From assembly GCF_003663945.1 (NCBI RefSeq), contig NZ_RCCH01000002.1, positions 186,001 through 250,000 of the forward strand: a stretch of 64,000 nucleotides of DNA. The letters are read 5' to 3'. Shown in pieces: positions 17,243-25,596 of this stretch (position 1 is its first letter; every line of letters starts with the position of its first letter). The notes below the pieces were generated by a model. The model saw nothing but the letters and a program-made list of their open reading frames with translations, made no database searches and was not told where the DNA came from. A program made the translations under genes and the position numbers. Source of the DNA: Lacinutrix venerupis. Lineage in GTDB: Bacteria > Bacteroidota > Bacteroidia > Flavobacteriales > Flavobacteriaceae.

Positions 17243-17572
17243 TTACACTTCTGGAGCCAGTTCTATTTCTAAATCTTGTAAAGCTTCAGTTATAGGAATT
17301 TGGCAACTTAGTCTGCTGTTATGTTTTACATTGAAAGCTTCAGACAACATAGCATCTTCTTCGTCTTCCATATCACAAATATCGTGATTAGAATTGACAT
17401 AACATTGACAAGAAGCACACATTGCCATACCACCACAAATACCTATGGTACCTTCTGGAGCAATCTCGTAAGAGCGAATAACTTCCATAACATTCATTGC
17501 CATATCTGTAGGCATTAAAACAGAATGCTTTTTTCCTTCTCTATCTGTTATATGTAATGTTACGTCTTGCAT
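17243..17572 (-). CDS. 2Fe-2S ferredoxin (adrenodoxin type)
   Basis: 109 residues. Ligands in CGGMAMCASCQCYV (C-x5-C-x2-C) and the distal Cys in SRLSCQIP form the adrenodoxin-type 2Fe-2S site. Acidic patches (DMEDEEDAML) fit docking to a reductase. Its gene overlaps the reductase gene by one base (TAATG) inside the siroheme sulfite-reductase operon, so it most likely carries electrons from NADPH to sulfite reductase. Cytosolic. Confidence 0.93.
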   Translation of the reverse strand: MQDVTLHITDREGKKHSVLMPTDMAMNVMEVIRSYEIAPEGTIGICGGMAMCASCQCYVNSNHDICDMEDEEDAMLSEAFNVKHNSRLSCQIPITEALQDLEIELAPEV

Positions 17573-18621
17573 TACCCAATGGCTTTTACAACTGCTTTAG
17601 GCGCTTCTTTTCTTGTACCATCAAAACCGTTAATTCCACTTACTGTGGTATATTTTAAAACGAATTTTTTACCTGGATTTAGAATTTTATAAGCAGATTG
17701 ACACATTAATGTTGCCTCGTGAAAACCACATAGAATTAACTTTAATTTACCTTCATAAGTATTAACATCTCCAATGGCATAAATCCCAGGTATATTAGTT
17801 TGATAATCTAATGTATCTACCTTAATTGCATTTTTTTCTATCTCAAGTCCCCAATTTGCAATTGGACCTAATTTTGGTGATAAGCCAAAAAGTGGTATAA
17901 AGGCATCTGCTTCTAAAACCTGTGTTTCACCATCTTTTGTTACAGAAACACCTTCAATTTTATCTTCACCATGCAAAGCTGTAATTTCAGCTGGAGTAAT
18001 TAAATTTATTTTGTTGAGCAGTTTTAATTCTTGCACTTGTTCTACAGAATCTAAAGCACCTCTAAATTCATTTCTTCTATGTACTAATGTAACCTCAGAA
18101 GCCACATCTGCCAGAAAAATACTCCAATCTAAAGCAGAGTCACCACCACCAGCAATCACTACTTTTTTATCGCGATATACTTCTGGATCTTTAATAAAAT
18201 AGTTAACACCTTTGTCTTCATACTTTTCAATATGTTCTAATTTAGGTTTTCTAGGCTCAAAACTACCTAAACCTCCTGCTATTGCTACAATTGGTGCATG
18301 ATGCTGTGTGCCTTTATTGGTGGTTACAATAAAGCTACCATCGTCTTGTTTTTCTATAGTTTCCGCACGTTCACCTAGTGTAAAACCAGGTTGAAATTGT
18401 TTGCCTTGCTCTAATAAATTAGAGGTTAAATCACCTGCTAAAACCTCTGGGAAACCAGGAATATCGTAAATCGGTTTTTTAGGATACAATTCGGAACATT
18501 GACCACCAGGTTGTGGCAATGCATCAATTAAATGGCACTTTAACTTTAACAATCCAGCTTCAAATACTGTAAATAAACCTGTTGGTCCTGCTCCTATAAT
18601 AAGTATATCTGTTTTAATCAT
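17572..18621 (-). CDS. Ferredoxin-NADP+ reductase, thioredoxin-reductase-like
   Basis: 349 residues. FAD-binding GAGPTGL at the start, the second nucleotide motif GGGDSALDW, and IPGIYAIGDVN near the C-terminus. No CxxC redox pair is visible between the nucleotide domains, which separates it from true thioredoxin reductase and fits the TrxR-like ferredoxin-NADP+ reductase family. Coupled by a one-base overlap to the ferredoxin gene, it presumably reduces that ferredoxin for sulfite reduction. Confidence 0.92.
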   Translation of the reverse strand: MIKTDILIIGAGPTGLFTVFEAGLLKLKCHLIDALPQPGGQCSELYPKKPIYDIPGFPEVLAGDLTSNLLEQGKQFQPGFTLGERAETIEKQDDGSFIVTTNKGTQHHAPIVAIAGGLGSFEPRKPKLEHIEKYEDKGVNYFIKDPEVYRDKKVVIAGGGDSALDWSIFLADVASEVTLVHRRNEFRGALDSVEQVQELKLLNKINLITPAEITALHGEDKIEGVSVTKDGETQVLEADAFIPLFGLSPKLGPIANWGLEIEKNAIKVDTLDYQTNIPGIYAIGDVNTYEGKLKLILCGFHEATLMCQSAYKILNPGKKFVLKYTTVSGINGFDGTRKEAPKAVVKAIG

Positions 18622-18625
18622 TGCA

Positions 18626-19204
18626 TTATATTTTTTCTACTAAACCTTTAGTGAATTCATTTAATTTTTCGACTTTCTGCTCAAAGTCTCCTTTTATTGT
18701 TTTTCTATAGCTATTGAGATTTTGTACTAAATCATCAATATTTTCTGGTATAACATCTTCAAAAAATTGACGTAACCGTTTTGCTGTTGTTGGTGATTTT
18801 CCGTTGGTTGATATAGCTACTTTTACATTGCCTTTGGTTACAATACCTCCCATATAAAAATCGCAATATGGTGGATTATCTGCTACATTTACTAATTTAC
18901 TTTGTGCACGACATGCATTGTAAACTTGCACATTAACCTCTGGACTATCTGTGGTTGCAACCACTATATGTTTGCCTTCTAAATAACTATCGTTATACGT
19001 ATCGACTATTCTAGTTACGTTTCCGGTTTCGGCAACTTTTATAGTAGCTTCCCTAAACATTGGAGAAACCATAGTGACATTTGCATCTGGACTTGATTTT
19101 AGTAAAAACGTTAATTTTTCTTCTGCTACAAATCCACCACCAACTATTAAAACCTGTAAGTTTTTCACTTTTAAAAACACAGGATATAAATTATTTCTTT
19201 CCAT
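18626..19204 (-). CDS. Precorrin-2 dehydrogenase / siroheme synthase N-terminal part
   Basis: 192 residues, the stand-alone equivalent of the N-terminal half of CysG (Met8p/SirC-like). NAD-binding VLIVGGGFVAEEKL, then NVADNPPYCDFYMGGIV and ISTNGKSPTTAKRLR. It oxidises precorrin-2 to sirohydrochlorin and in this family may also insert iron. It sits 5 bp after the SUMT gene, so between them the two supply siroheme for the sulfite reductase encoded first. Confidence 0.93.
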   Translation of the reverse strand: MERNNLYPVFLKVKNLQVLIVGGGFVAEEKLTFLLKSSPDANVTMVSPMFREATIKVAETGNVTRIVDTYNDSYLEGKHIVVATTDSPEVNVQVYNACRAQSKLVNVADNPPYCDFYMGGIVTKGNVKVAISTNGKSPTTAKRLRQFFEDVIPENIDDLVQNLNSYRKTIKGDFEQKVEKLNEFTKGLVEKI

Positions 19205-19209
19205 AGTTT

Positions 19210-19989
19210 TTATGCTGAAATACGTTGTGTCACTTTATTAGTTCGATTTGCTTTTTCATACATTGAAGTTAAATCTACACGTTGGTTTACTACTTCTCCA
19301 ATAATTATAATTGCTGGTGAAGACAGTTTCTTTTCTTCAACTATAGCTTCAATAGTACTGATGGTACCAATACCAACTTTTTCGTCTTTACGCGTTCCAT
19401 TTTGAATAATTGCAATAGGTGTTTCCGCTTTACCTTCCGAAGAAAAAATGGAAACAATTTCTGAAAGTTTTCCCATTCCCATTAAAATAACAACTGTTGC
19501 TTTAGACTGTGCTGCTAACGCGATATCTTTTGAAATTTCATGCGATTTTGTAGTTCCAGTAATTACCCAAAAACTTTGAGAAGCATTACGTTTTGTTAAC
19601 GGAATACCTTGGTAAGCTGGTACTGCTGCAGATGAAGAAATACCAGGAACCACAGCAACTTCAATTGCATATTCTTTAGCATACTCTAGCTCTTCTGCTC
19701 CACGACCAAAAATAAATGGATCGCCTCCTTTTAATCTTACCACATGATTACCTCTTAAAGCACGCACCACAATTAACTCGTTAATTTGATTTTGTTGGTA
19801 AGCGTAACATCCTTTGCGTTTACCAACAAAAATAAGCTCTGCTTTTTTTGATGCATATTGCAACAACTCCTTATTTACTAAAGCATCGTACATAATTACA
19901 TCTGCAGATGCTATTGCTTTAATAGCTTTTAAGGTTATTAAATCTGGATCTCCTGGACCTGCGCCAACGACTGTTAATTTTGGTGTCAT
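19210..19989 (-). CDS. cobA: Uroporphyrinogen-III C-methyltransferase (SUMT)
   Basis: 259 residues. Signatures: VVGAGPGDPDLITLKA, LKGGDPFIFGRGAEE, VPGISSSAAVPAYQGIPLTKR and the VILMGM segment. It uses two SAM to convert uroporphyrinogen III to precorrin-2, the entry to siroheme. Its position in a sulfite-reductase operon points to siroheme rather than cobalamin, although this organism also needs B12 for MetH. The gap to the reductase gene is 6 bp. Confidence 0.95.
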   Translation of the reverse strand: MTPKLTVVGAGPGDPDLITLKAIKAIASADVIMYDALVNKELLQYASKKAELIFVGKRKGCYAYQQNQINELIVVRALRGNHVVRLKGGDPFIFGRGAEELEYAKEYAIEVAVVPGISSSAAVPAYQGIPLTKRNASQSFWVITGTTKSHEISKDIALAAQSKATVVILMGMGKLSEIVSIFSSEGKAETPIAIIQNGTRKDEKVGIGTISTIEAIVEEKKLSSPAIIIIGEVVNQRVDLTSMYEKANRTNKVTQRISA

Positions 19990-19995
19990 AATGAT

Positions 19996-22089
19996 TTAAT
20001 TTTTAGCAACTAATTGCGATTCACGATAATTTTTTACAACCTGTAAAAAGGTTTTTGCCGATTCTAAATAGTTTATTGCAAACTCTTTAGTTGGTGGAAA
20101 TACTTTTATTTGATAGATTAAATCTGAAAAGGTGTTTCCTAATTTTACTTTATTTGTGCTAACAAACAGCTCGTCAAACTGACTAATAATACCTGCTTGC
20201 GTATTGGTTTTTACATTTTCTGAAAGTAAAATGGCTTTTGCTGCGTTGACCATAGAACGGTAAGTTTCATAAATAGCTCCAGAATAAACTTTGTTATTTA
20301 ATGCGTCTTGTGCTTCTTCAATTTTCTCGTCACATTCTAAGAATAATGTGGCAATTAAATCGATAACAACTCCTGCGCATTCTCCTACTCCAATTGCTTT
20401 GACATAAGCTTCTTCGGTTCCCCAATCAATAAAATCTTCTTGTGTTAAGTTTTCAACATCAGACAAATCTGTTAGCAATTGGTAAAAGTACTTTTCACCT
20501 TTTTCTTTGTAATAGTCAACAAATAGCTTTCCGTTGGCATTGGCTTCAAAATCGTTTAAAATTCTTCTTAACGCTTCAGGACCTCTTCTACTTGGCACTT
20601 TTACAACTTTATCTGCGAAATAGGCATTTCCATCTCCAAGATTTCCTCCACCTAATAAAACCTGTAATGCTGGAGCAACCAATTTATCTTTTGTACGAAT
20701 AGACATGCCTTGAAAACCAATATTTGCCATATTGTGTTGTCCGCAAGCATTCATGCAACCACTAATTTTTATTACTAAATCGTTGTTAGATAAATATTGT
20801 GGATACTCTGCTTTTATAATACGCTCTAACTCTTCCGCAATTCCTGTACTACTAGCAATCCCAAGATTACAAGTATCTGTTCCTGGACAAGCTGTAATGT
20901 CTACCGCTTTGTTATAACCAGCTTCTGCAAAACCTAGTTTTTTTAATTCTTGATAGAAAAACGGAATTAAATCTGCTTTTACAAACGGAATTAATATGTT
21001 TTGTCTTAAACTTAAACGTATTTCTCCTGCTGCGTATTTTTCTACTAAATCTGCTAACAGTCTAGCTTTATCAGTATAAAAATCGCCTAATAACACTTTA
21101 ATACCTACAGCAAAATAACCATCTTGCTTCTGCGGAATTATATTAGTGGCTTTCCATAAGTTGAAGGCTTCCGTGTCTTTAATATCAACTGTTGGAGCTT
21201 CAACAGAAACTGGAGTTGATGTTTGATATGTGGCTTCATTTATAGCAACAGACTTAAATTCTATTGCGTTTTGTTCTTCTTCAACCAAAACTTTAAAAGC
21301 TTCTAAACCGATATCTTTTATTAAGAATTTAAGCCTTGCTTTGGCACGACTTTTACGTTCTCCATAACGATCAAAAACTCTTAAAACACCTTCCATTAAA
21401 GGAATTATTTTATCTGAAGCTAAGAAGCTGTAAAACTCATCGGCATGTCTTGGTTGTGATCCTAAACCACCACCAAGCATGACTTTAAAACCTTTTACAC
21501 CATTTTCTATTTTAGCAATAAACCCTAAATCGTGCATGTATGATAATCCTGTATCTTCATCTGTACCAGAAAAAGACACCTTAAATTTTCGTCCCATTTC
21601 TTGACAAATTGGATTTCGTAAAAAGAATTTAAAAACCGCATCTGCATAAGGAGAAACATCAAAAGGCTCGTTACGATCTATTCCAGCTGTTTCACTTGCA
21701 GTAACGTTTCTTACTGCGTTACCACAAGCTTCTCTTAAAGTTACATTATCGCGTTCTAGTTCTGCCCAAAGTTCTGGCGTACGCTTTAAATCCACATAGT
21801 GAATTTGAATATCTTGACGTGTTGTAATGTGTAATCTGCTTCTAGAATATTCATCTGAAACCTCAGCAATACGACGTAATTGATTGCTTAACACTTTACC
21901 ATAAGGTAGCTTGATACGTATCATTTGTACACCTTCTTGACGCTGACCATAAACACCACGTGCTAAACGCAAACTTCTAAATTTTTCTTCGTCAATTTTT
22001 CCGTTATTAAACAGCTCAATCTTATTGGCTAATTCAATAATATCCTTTTGTACTAAAGGGTTTTCTATTTCGGTTCTAAAACTTTGCAT
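19996..22089 (-). CDS. Siroheme-dependent sulfite reductase with HEPN-like C-terminal domain
   Basis: 697 residues. Residues about 1-560 form the duplicated nitrite/sulfite reductase fold: LRLARGVYGQRQEGVQM, SRSRLHITTRQDIQIHY, NVTASETAGID, with 4Fe-4S/siroheme cysteines in CPGTDTCNLG and CMNACGQHN. It probably reduces sulfite to sulfide, since ferredoxin, its reductase, siroheme and cysteine enzymes follow; nitrite reduction cannot be excluded from sequence. The last 130 residues (after SDVENLTQEDF) are an extra helical domain resembling HEPN (IYETYRSMVNAAKAILL), absent from classical enzymes. First gene of its operon, with a palindromic operator before it. Confidence 0.9.
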   Translation of the reverse strand: MQSFRTEIENPLVQKDIIELANKIELFNNGKIDEEKFRSLRLARGVYGQRQEGVQMIRIKLPYGKVLSNQLRRIAEVSDEYSRSRLHITTRQDIQIHYVDLKRTPELWAELERDNVTLREACGNAVRNVTASETAGIDRNEPFDVSPYADAVFKFFLRNPICQEMGRKFKVSFSGTDEDTGLSYMHDLGFIAKIENGVKGFKVMLGGGLGSQPRHADEFYSFLASDKIIPLMEGVLRVFDRYGERKSRAKARLKFLIKDIGLEAFKVLVEEEQNAIEFKSVAINEATYQTSTPVSVEAPTVDIKDTEAFNLWKATNIIPQKQDGYFAVGIKVLLGDFYTDKARLLADLVEKYAAGEIRLSLRQNILIPFVKADLIPFFYQELKKLGFAEAGYNKAVDITACPGTDTCNLGIASSTGIAEELERIIKAEYPQYLSNNDLVIKISGCMNACGQHNMANIGFQGMSIRTKDKLVAPALQVLLGGGNLGDGNAYFADKVVKVPSRRGPEALRRILNDFEANANGKLFVDYYKEKGEKYFYQLLTDLSDVENLTQEDFIDWGTEEAYVKAIGVGECAGVVIDLIATLFLECDEKIEEAQDALNNKVYSGAIYETYRSMVNAAKAILLSENVKTNTQAGIISQFDELFVSTNKVKLGNTFSDLIYQIKVFPPTKEFAINYLESAKTFLQVVKNYRESQLVAKN

Positions 22090-22100
22090 TATTTTATATA

Positions 22101-22123
22101 TAATTCCTATGGATTTAATAGGA
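22101..22123 (-). promoter_or_regulatory. Candidate Rrf2 operator before the sulfite reductase operon
   Basis: Minus strand: TCCTATTAAATCCATAGG followed by AATTA. CCTAT and ATAGG form an inverted repeat around 7 nt, 11 bp before the start codon. It matches the site at 25494-25516 upstream of the other sulfate-assimilation operon at 17 of 23 positions. Confidence 0.65.
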
Positions 22124-22156
22124 TAACTTAAAACACTTTTATTTAATCTGGTTATG

Positions 22157-22191
22157 AATTAATTAGCGCTTTTTGAAAACGCTAATTAATT
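22157..22191. terminator. 12-bp hairpin between the two sulfur operons
   Basis: AATTAATTAGCG (22157-22168) pairs perfectly with 22180-22191 around an 11-nt loop. There is no long T run on either side. It overlaps the last codons of the ferredoxin remnant and probably ends or protects the cysN transcript. Confidence 0.6.
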
Positions 22192-22308
22192 ATGCATAAA
22201 ATCTTGTTTTGCTAGTAATTGTTCTTCAGTCTCTTCGTTATCATCATCTGGCACACAACAATCTACTGGACAAACAGCTGCACATTGTGGTTCGTCATGA
22301 ATTGCCAT
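22186..22308 (-). pseudogene. Remnant of a 2[4Fe-4S] ferredoxin (C-terminal third)
   Basis: A 40-codon ORF beginning MAIHDEPQCAAVCPVDCCVP and ending in an acidic tail with LLAKQDFMHN. This matches the C-terminal part of the roughly 115-residue bacterial dicluster ferredoxin, in which a first cluster and an insert precede HDEPQC. Here the N-terminal cluster motif is missing and cysN ends 15 bp upstream, so no room remains for it. Four cysteines survive in frame. It may be a deletion remnant, or a shortened protein still made from the cysN transcript. Confidence 0.75.
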
Positions 22309-22323
22309 AATACTGCATTAATA

Positions 22324-23571
22324 TTATTGAATAAATCCTGCACCAACCGTATGGTTAGATTGCGAATCTATTAAAATAAACGAACCATTTGTTCTGTGTG
22401 TTTTAAACGCATCGTAAAAAATTGGCTTATTTAATTTAAATGAAACTTTTGCTATATCATTCATTTTTAAAGTTTCTGCAGTTTCATCTACTCCAGAATA
22501 ATCTGGATTAATTTTATGATGAATTGTAGACACTTTTGCCAACACTTTATTTACACCATGTTGCACAACGTATTTTTTACCTGTTGTTAAATTTTCTGAA
22601 TCCATCCATGAAATGGTAGCTGTAAACTGCTTGTCTATGGTTGGCAAATCGTTTTCTTTAACAATCATATCGCCACGACTAATATTTACATCATCTTCTA
22701 ATGTAATTAAAACAGATGAACGTCTTGAAGCTGTTTGCACTTTCTTATCATAAAAATGAATATCTTTAATCTTAGATTTTGTTTGAGATGGTAAAACAAA
22801 TACGCTGTCACCAACGCTTAATTCTCCGCCATAAACTTTTCCTGCATAACCTCTAAAATCATGAAACTCTTCGGTTTTAGGACGTATTACATATTGTACT
22901 GGAAACCTTGGTGTTCCTGTGTTATATACATCTTTTTGATCTGTATTTTCTAAATAATCTAATAGCGTTTTGCCTGTATACCAAGGTGTGTTTTCTGATT
23001 TATTTACAACATTATCTCCTTTTAAAGCACTAACAGGAATAAAGGTTATGTTTTGATCTTGATAATCTCGTTTACTCATTAGAGCTTCAAAATCACTTTT
23101 AATTTGGTTATATTTTTCTTCAGAAAAATCTACCAAATCCATTTTATTAATAGCTACAATTACTGTTTTAATTCGTAATAAATTATTGATAAAAAAATGA
23201 CGATTAGTTTGTTCAATTACACCTTTTCTAGCATCTATTAAAACAATAGCTGCTTGCGAGGTTGAAGCTCCAGTAACCATATTTCTAGTATATTCTACAT
23301 GTCCTGGTGTATCTGCAATAATGTAGCTTTTATTAGCTGTCGAAAAATATATATGAGCTACGTCTATGGTAATACCTTGTTCTCTTTCTGCTACTAAACC
23401 ATCGGTAGCTAAAGAAAAATCTAAATAATCGTAACCTAATTGTTTACTCTTTTTTTCTATAGCTTCTAACTTATCTGAGGTTAAAGATTTTGTGTCGTAC
23501 AACAATCTACCAATTAAAGTACTTTTACCATCATCTACACTACCTGCTGTTGCTATTTTTAATACGTCCAT
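22324..23571 (-). CDS. cysN: Sulfate adenylyltransferase subunit 1 (GTPase)
   Basis: 415 residues, the GTPase subunit without a fused APS kinase. EF-Tu-like motifs: GSVDDGKSTLIGRLLYD (P-loop), EREQGITIDVA, DTPGHVEYTRNM and NKMDLVDFSE, then two beta-barrel domains. GTP hydrolysis drives formation of APS from sulfate and ATP by CysD. The gap to cysD is 82 bp and contains a small hairpin. Cytosolic heterodimer with CysD. Confidence 0.96.
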   Translation of the reverse strand: MDVLKIATAGSVDDGKSTLIGRLLYDTKSLTSDKLEAIEKKSKQLGYDYLDFSLATDGLVAEREQGITIDVAHIYFSTANKSYIIADTPGHVEYTRNMVTGASTSQAAIVLIDARKGVIEQTNRHFFINNLLRIKTVIVAINKMDLVDFSEEKYNQIKSDFEALMSKRDYQDQNITFIPVSALKGDNVVNKSENTPWYTGKTLLDYLENTDQKDVYNTGTPRFPVQYVIRPKTEEFHDFRGYAGKVYGGELSVGDSVFVLPSQTKSKIKDIHFYDKKVQTASRRSSVLITLEDDVNISRGDMIVKENDLPTIDKQFTATISWMDSENLTTGKKYVVQHGVNKVLAKVSTIHHKINPDYSGVDETAETLKMNDIAKVSFKLNKPIFYDAFKTHRTNGSFILIDSQSNHTVGAGFIQ

Positions 23572-23622
23572 TTTATATATAACCTTCTTAACTTGAAGGA
23601 GTTTTTATTTATTTGTAAAGAT

Positions 23623-23640
23623 TTTCCGCTAAAGCGGAAA
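23623..23640 (-). other. Short hairpin in the cysD-cysN spacer
   Basis: An 8-bp perfect stem TTTCCGCT/AGCGGAAA with a 2-nt gap lies in an 82-nt spacer inside an operon. It may be an mRNA-stability or processing element. No T run follows on the minus strand. Confidence 0.45.
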
Positions 23641-23653
23641 TAAAAAATTGGTT

Positions 23654-24562
23654 TTAAAAGTACCCTTGTTGTTTACGTTTTTCCATTGCGGCTTCAGAAC
23701 GTTTATCGTCTATTCTTGCACCTCTTTCTGATATTGAAGAATCTCTAATTTCTTGTACAACGCTTGATATATCTGAAGCATCAGACAACACTGCTGCTGT
23801 ACAACTCATATCTCCAACGGTTCTAAAACGCACGACACGCTCTTCTACTTCTTCATTTTCATCTCTATAAACAACGTCATCGTCTGCAGACCATATTAAA
23901 CCATCGCGTAAAAAAGTAGCTCTTGTGTGTGCAAAATATATTGATGGTATTTCTATTTGCTCTTTTTGTATATAAGACCAAACATCTAATTCTGTCCAAT
24001 TAGAAATAGGAAATACGCGTACATTTTGTCCTAATTCTATTTGTCCGTTTAACATATCGAACAATTCTGGTCTTTGGTTTTTTTCATCCCATTGCCCAAA
24101 ATCGTCTCGAACAGAAAAAATACGTTCTTTCGCTCTTGCTTTTTCTTCATCGCGACGAGCACCACCAATACAAGCATCAAATTTAAATTCTTCTATAGCA
24201 TCTAAAAGTGTTGTTGTTTGTAATTGGTTTCGGCTAGCATAACGTCCAGATTCTTCTTTAACTTTTCCTTCGTCTATAGAATCTTGAACATTTCTAACAA
24301 TTAATTCTAAACCTAATTCTTTAACTAAACGGTCTCTAAATTCTATAGTTTCAGGAAAATTATGACCTGTATCTATATGCATTAATGGAAAAGGAATTTT
24401 TGCAGGATAAAATGCTTTTTGTGCTAAACGCACTAATGTTATTGAATCTTTTCCTCCAGAAAATAAAAGCACTGGTTTTTCGAACTGTGCAGCTACTTCT
24501 CTAAAGATATAAATAGCTTCGTTTTCTAATGGATTTATTTTTGATGTATCTGTATCTGTCAT
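23654..24562 (-). CDS. cysD: Sulfate adenylyltransferase subunit 2
   Basis: 302 residues from the ATG at 24562 (MTDTDTSKINPLENEAIYI); a longer frame to 24598 overlaps cysH and is less likely. PP-loop ATP pyrophosphatase with LLFSGGKDSITL, then HIDTGHNFPE and GGARRDEEKARAKERIFS. It adenylates sulfate to APS together with CysN. The start is 17 bp after the cysH stop. Confidence 0.96.
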   Translation of the reverse strand: MTDTDTSKINPLENEAIYIFREVAAQFEKPVLLFSGGKDSITLVRLAQKAFYPAKIPFPLMHIDTGHNFPETIEFRDRLVKELGLELIVRNVQDSIDEGKVKEESGRYASRNQLQTTTLLDAIEEFKFDACIGGARRDEEKARAKERIFSVRDDFGQWDEKNQRPELFDMLNGQIELGQNVRVFPISNWTELDVWSYIQKEQIEIPSIYFAHTRATFLRDGLIWSADDDVVYRDENEEVEERVVRFRTVGDMSCTAAVLSDASDISSVVQEIRDSSISERGARIDDKRSEAAMEKRKQQGYF

Positions 24563-24579
24563 CTCTATATTTCTATATT

Positions 24580-25194
24580 TTAAGCGTGTAAACCACACTC
24601 TCTATTTGCTAATTGTTTTGTTGGATCGAAATATTTAAATTCGTTTGGTAAATTATTTTCTTCTAAAAAGACATCTAATTCTTTATCTGTCCAATTATAA
24701 AATGGACTCACTTTTAATACTCCGTTTTTATCTTGAGAAACAATATCTATACTATCTCTAAAAGCTGTTTGACCTTTGCGTAAATTTGTAAACCATACAT
24801 CTGGTTTATGCTCTGCCATAGCTCTTTTAAAAGGTTCTAATTTTACTTGATCTGTAAATAGTTTATGTTTTGGATCTTCAATATTTGGTATACCTAAAAC
24901 CACATCACGATGTGCTGTTGTTTGTTTTGGTACATATAATTTTACATTAAGATTTAATTTATTAATCACCTCTTCTGCATGCTTATATGTGTTTGGTGTA
25001 TTGTAGCCAGTATCACACCAAATAACTTTAATATCTTTTTTTACAGCACTGGTAACCTTTAAAATAGCAGCTTCGTAAGGTCTAAAGTTTGTTGTTACTA
25101 CAGGTGATTTTGCTAAATTAATTGCCCATTCTACAATTTCAAGTGGCGTTTTAGCACTTAACTCTTTATTTATTTTATTTAAATCTAAACTCAT
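24580..25194 (-). CDS. cysH: Phosphoadenylyl-sulfate (PAPS/APS) reductase
   Basis: 204 residues from the ATG at 25194, which overlaps the upstream stop as TAATG. It has a PP-loop-like fold with VIWCDTGYNTPNTY and RKGQTAFRDSID, and the redox Cys in the C-terminal RECGLHA. It lacks the CC...CxxC cysteines that bind the 4Fe-4S cluster of most APS reductases, so it looks like the PAPS type. It releases sulfite using thioredoxin or an equivalent. No APS kinase gene is visible nearby. Confidence 0.92.
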   Translation of the reverse strand: MSLDLNKINKELSAKTPLEIVEWAINLAKSPVVTTNFRPYEAAILKVTSAVKKDIKVIWCDTGYNTPNTYKHAEEVINKLNLNVKLYVPKQTTAHRDVVLGIPNIEDPKHKLFTDQVKLEPFKRAMAEHKPDVWFTNLRKGQTAFRDSIDIVSQDKNGVLKVSPFYNWTDKELDVFLEENNLPNEFKYFDPTKQLANRECGLHA

Positions 25195-25481
25195 TATTTT
25201 CCCCAATTAATTTTATTCCAAGCTCGTTCATGAAAAAAATACAATGCCATTTTAGACACTAATTCTATTCCTCCAATTGATATTGCCATAGTTAAAGTTC
25301 CTGTTATTAAATAAGAAATTAGCACAGTATCTAGAGTTCCAATTATTCTCCAACTAATTGTTTTAAGAAGGCTCCTTTTTATTTTCTCCTGAGGTAAACT
25401 TTCTTCTTTCACCTCCTCAATTTGAGAACTTTTATGCTCTTCCTTTTTGAAATTACTTTTATAAAATATATCAATTATCAT
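25194..25481 (-). CDS. DUF2061 membrane protein
   Basis: 95 residues. The N-terminal 35 residues are charged and probably cytosolic (EEHKSSQIEEVKEESLPQEK). DUF2061 follows: KRSLLKTISWRIIGTLDTVL, with two hydrophobic helices, and ends FFHERAWNKINWGK. The family occurs repeatedly in sulfate-assimilation operons of Bacteroidota, but its role is unproven; sulfate or sulfite membrane transfer is a guess from context. It leads the cysHDN operon and overlaps cysH by one base. Confidence 0.85.
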   Translation of the reverse strand: MIIDIFYKSNFKKEEHKSSQIEEVKEESLPQEKIKRSLLKTISWRIIGTLDTVLISYLITGTLTMAISIGGIELVSKMALYFFHERAWNKINWGK

Positions 25482-25493
25482 TATCTTATTATT

Positions 25494-25516
25494 TAATCCC
25501 TATCGGATTAGTAGGG
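25494..25516 (-). promoter_or_regulatory. Candidate Rrf2 operator before DUF2061-cysHDN
   Basis: Minus strand: CCCTACTAATCCGATAGGG followed by ATTA. CCCTA/TAGGG is an inverted repeat, 8 nt downstream of the -7 box (25525-25532), so it spans the expected transcription start. Nearly the same sequence lies at 22101-22123. The Rrf2 gene is 80 bp upstream. Confidence 0.7.
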
Positions 25517-25524
25517 TAATAATG

Positions 25525-25555
25525 CAAACCTATGATATAAAACATTACAAACCAA
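25525..25555 (-). promoter_or_regulatory. Promoter of the DUF2061-cysHDN operon
   Basis: A perfect -7 box TAGGTTTG on the minus strand at 25525-25532, with TTGG 19 nt upstream (25552-25555) at -33. Confidence 0.7.
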
Positions 25556-25596
25556 GAAGAATAATTAAAAAATAGTACCCAAATATTGAATATTTG

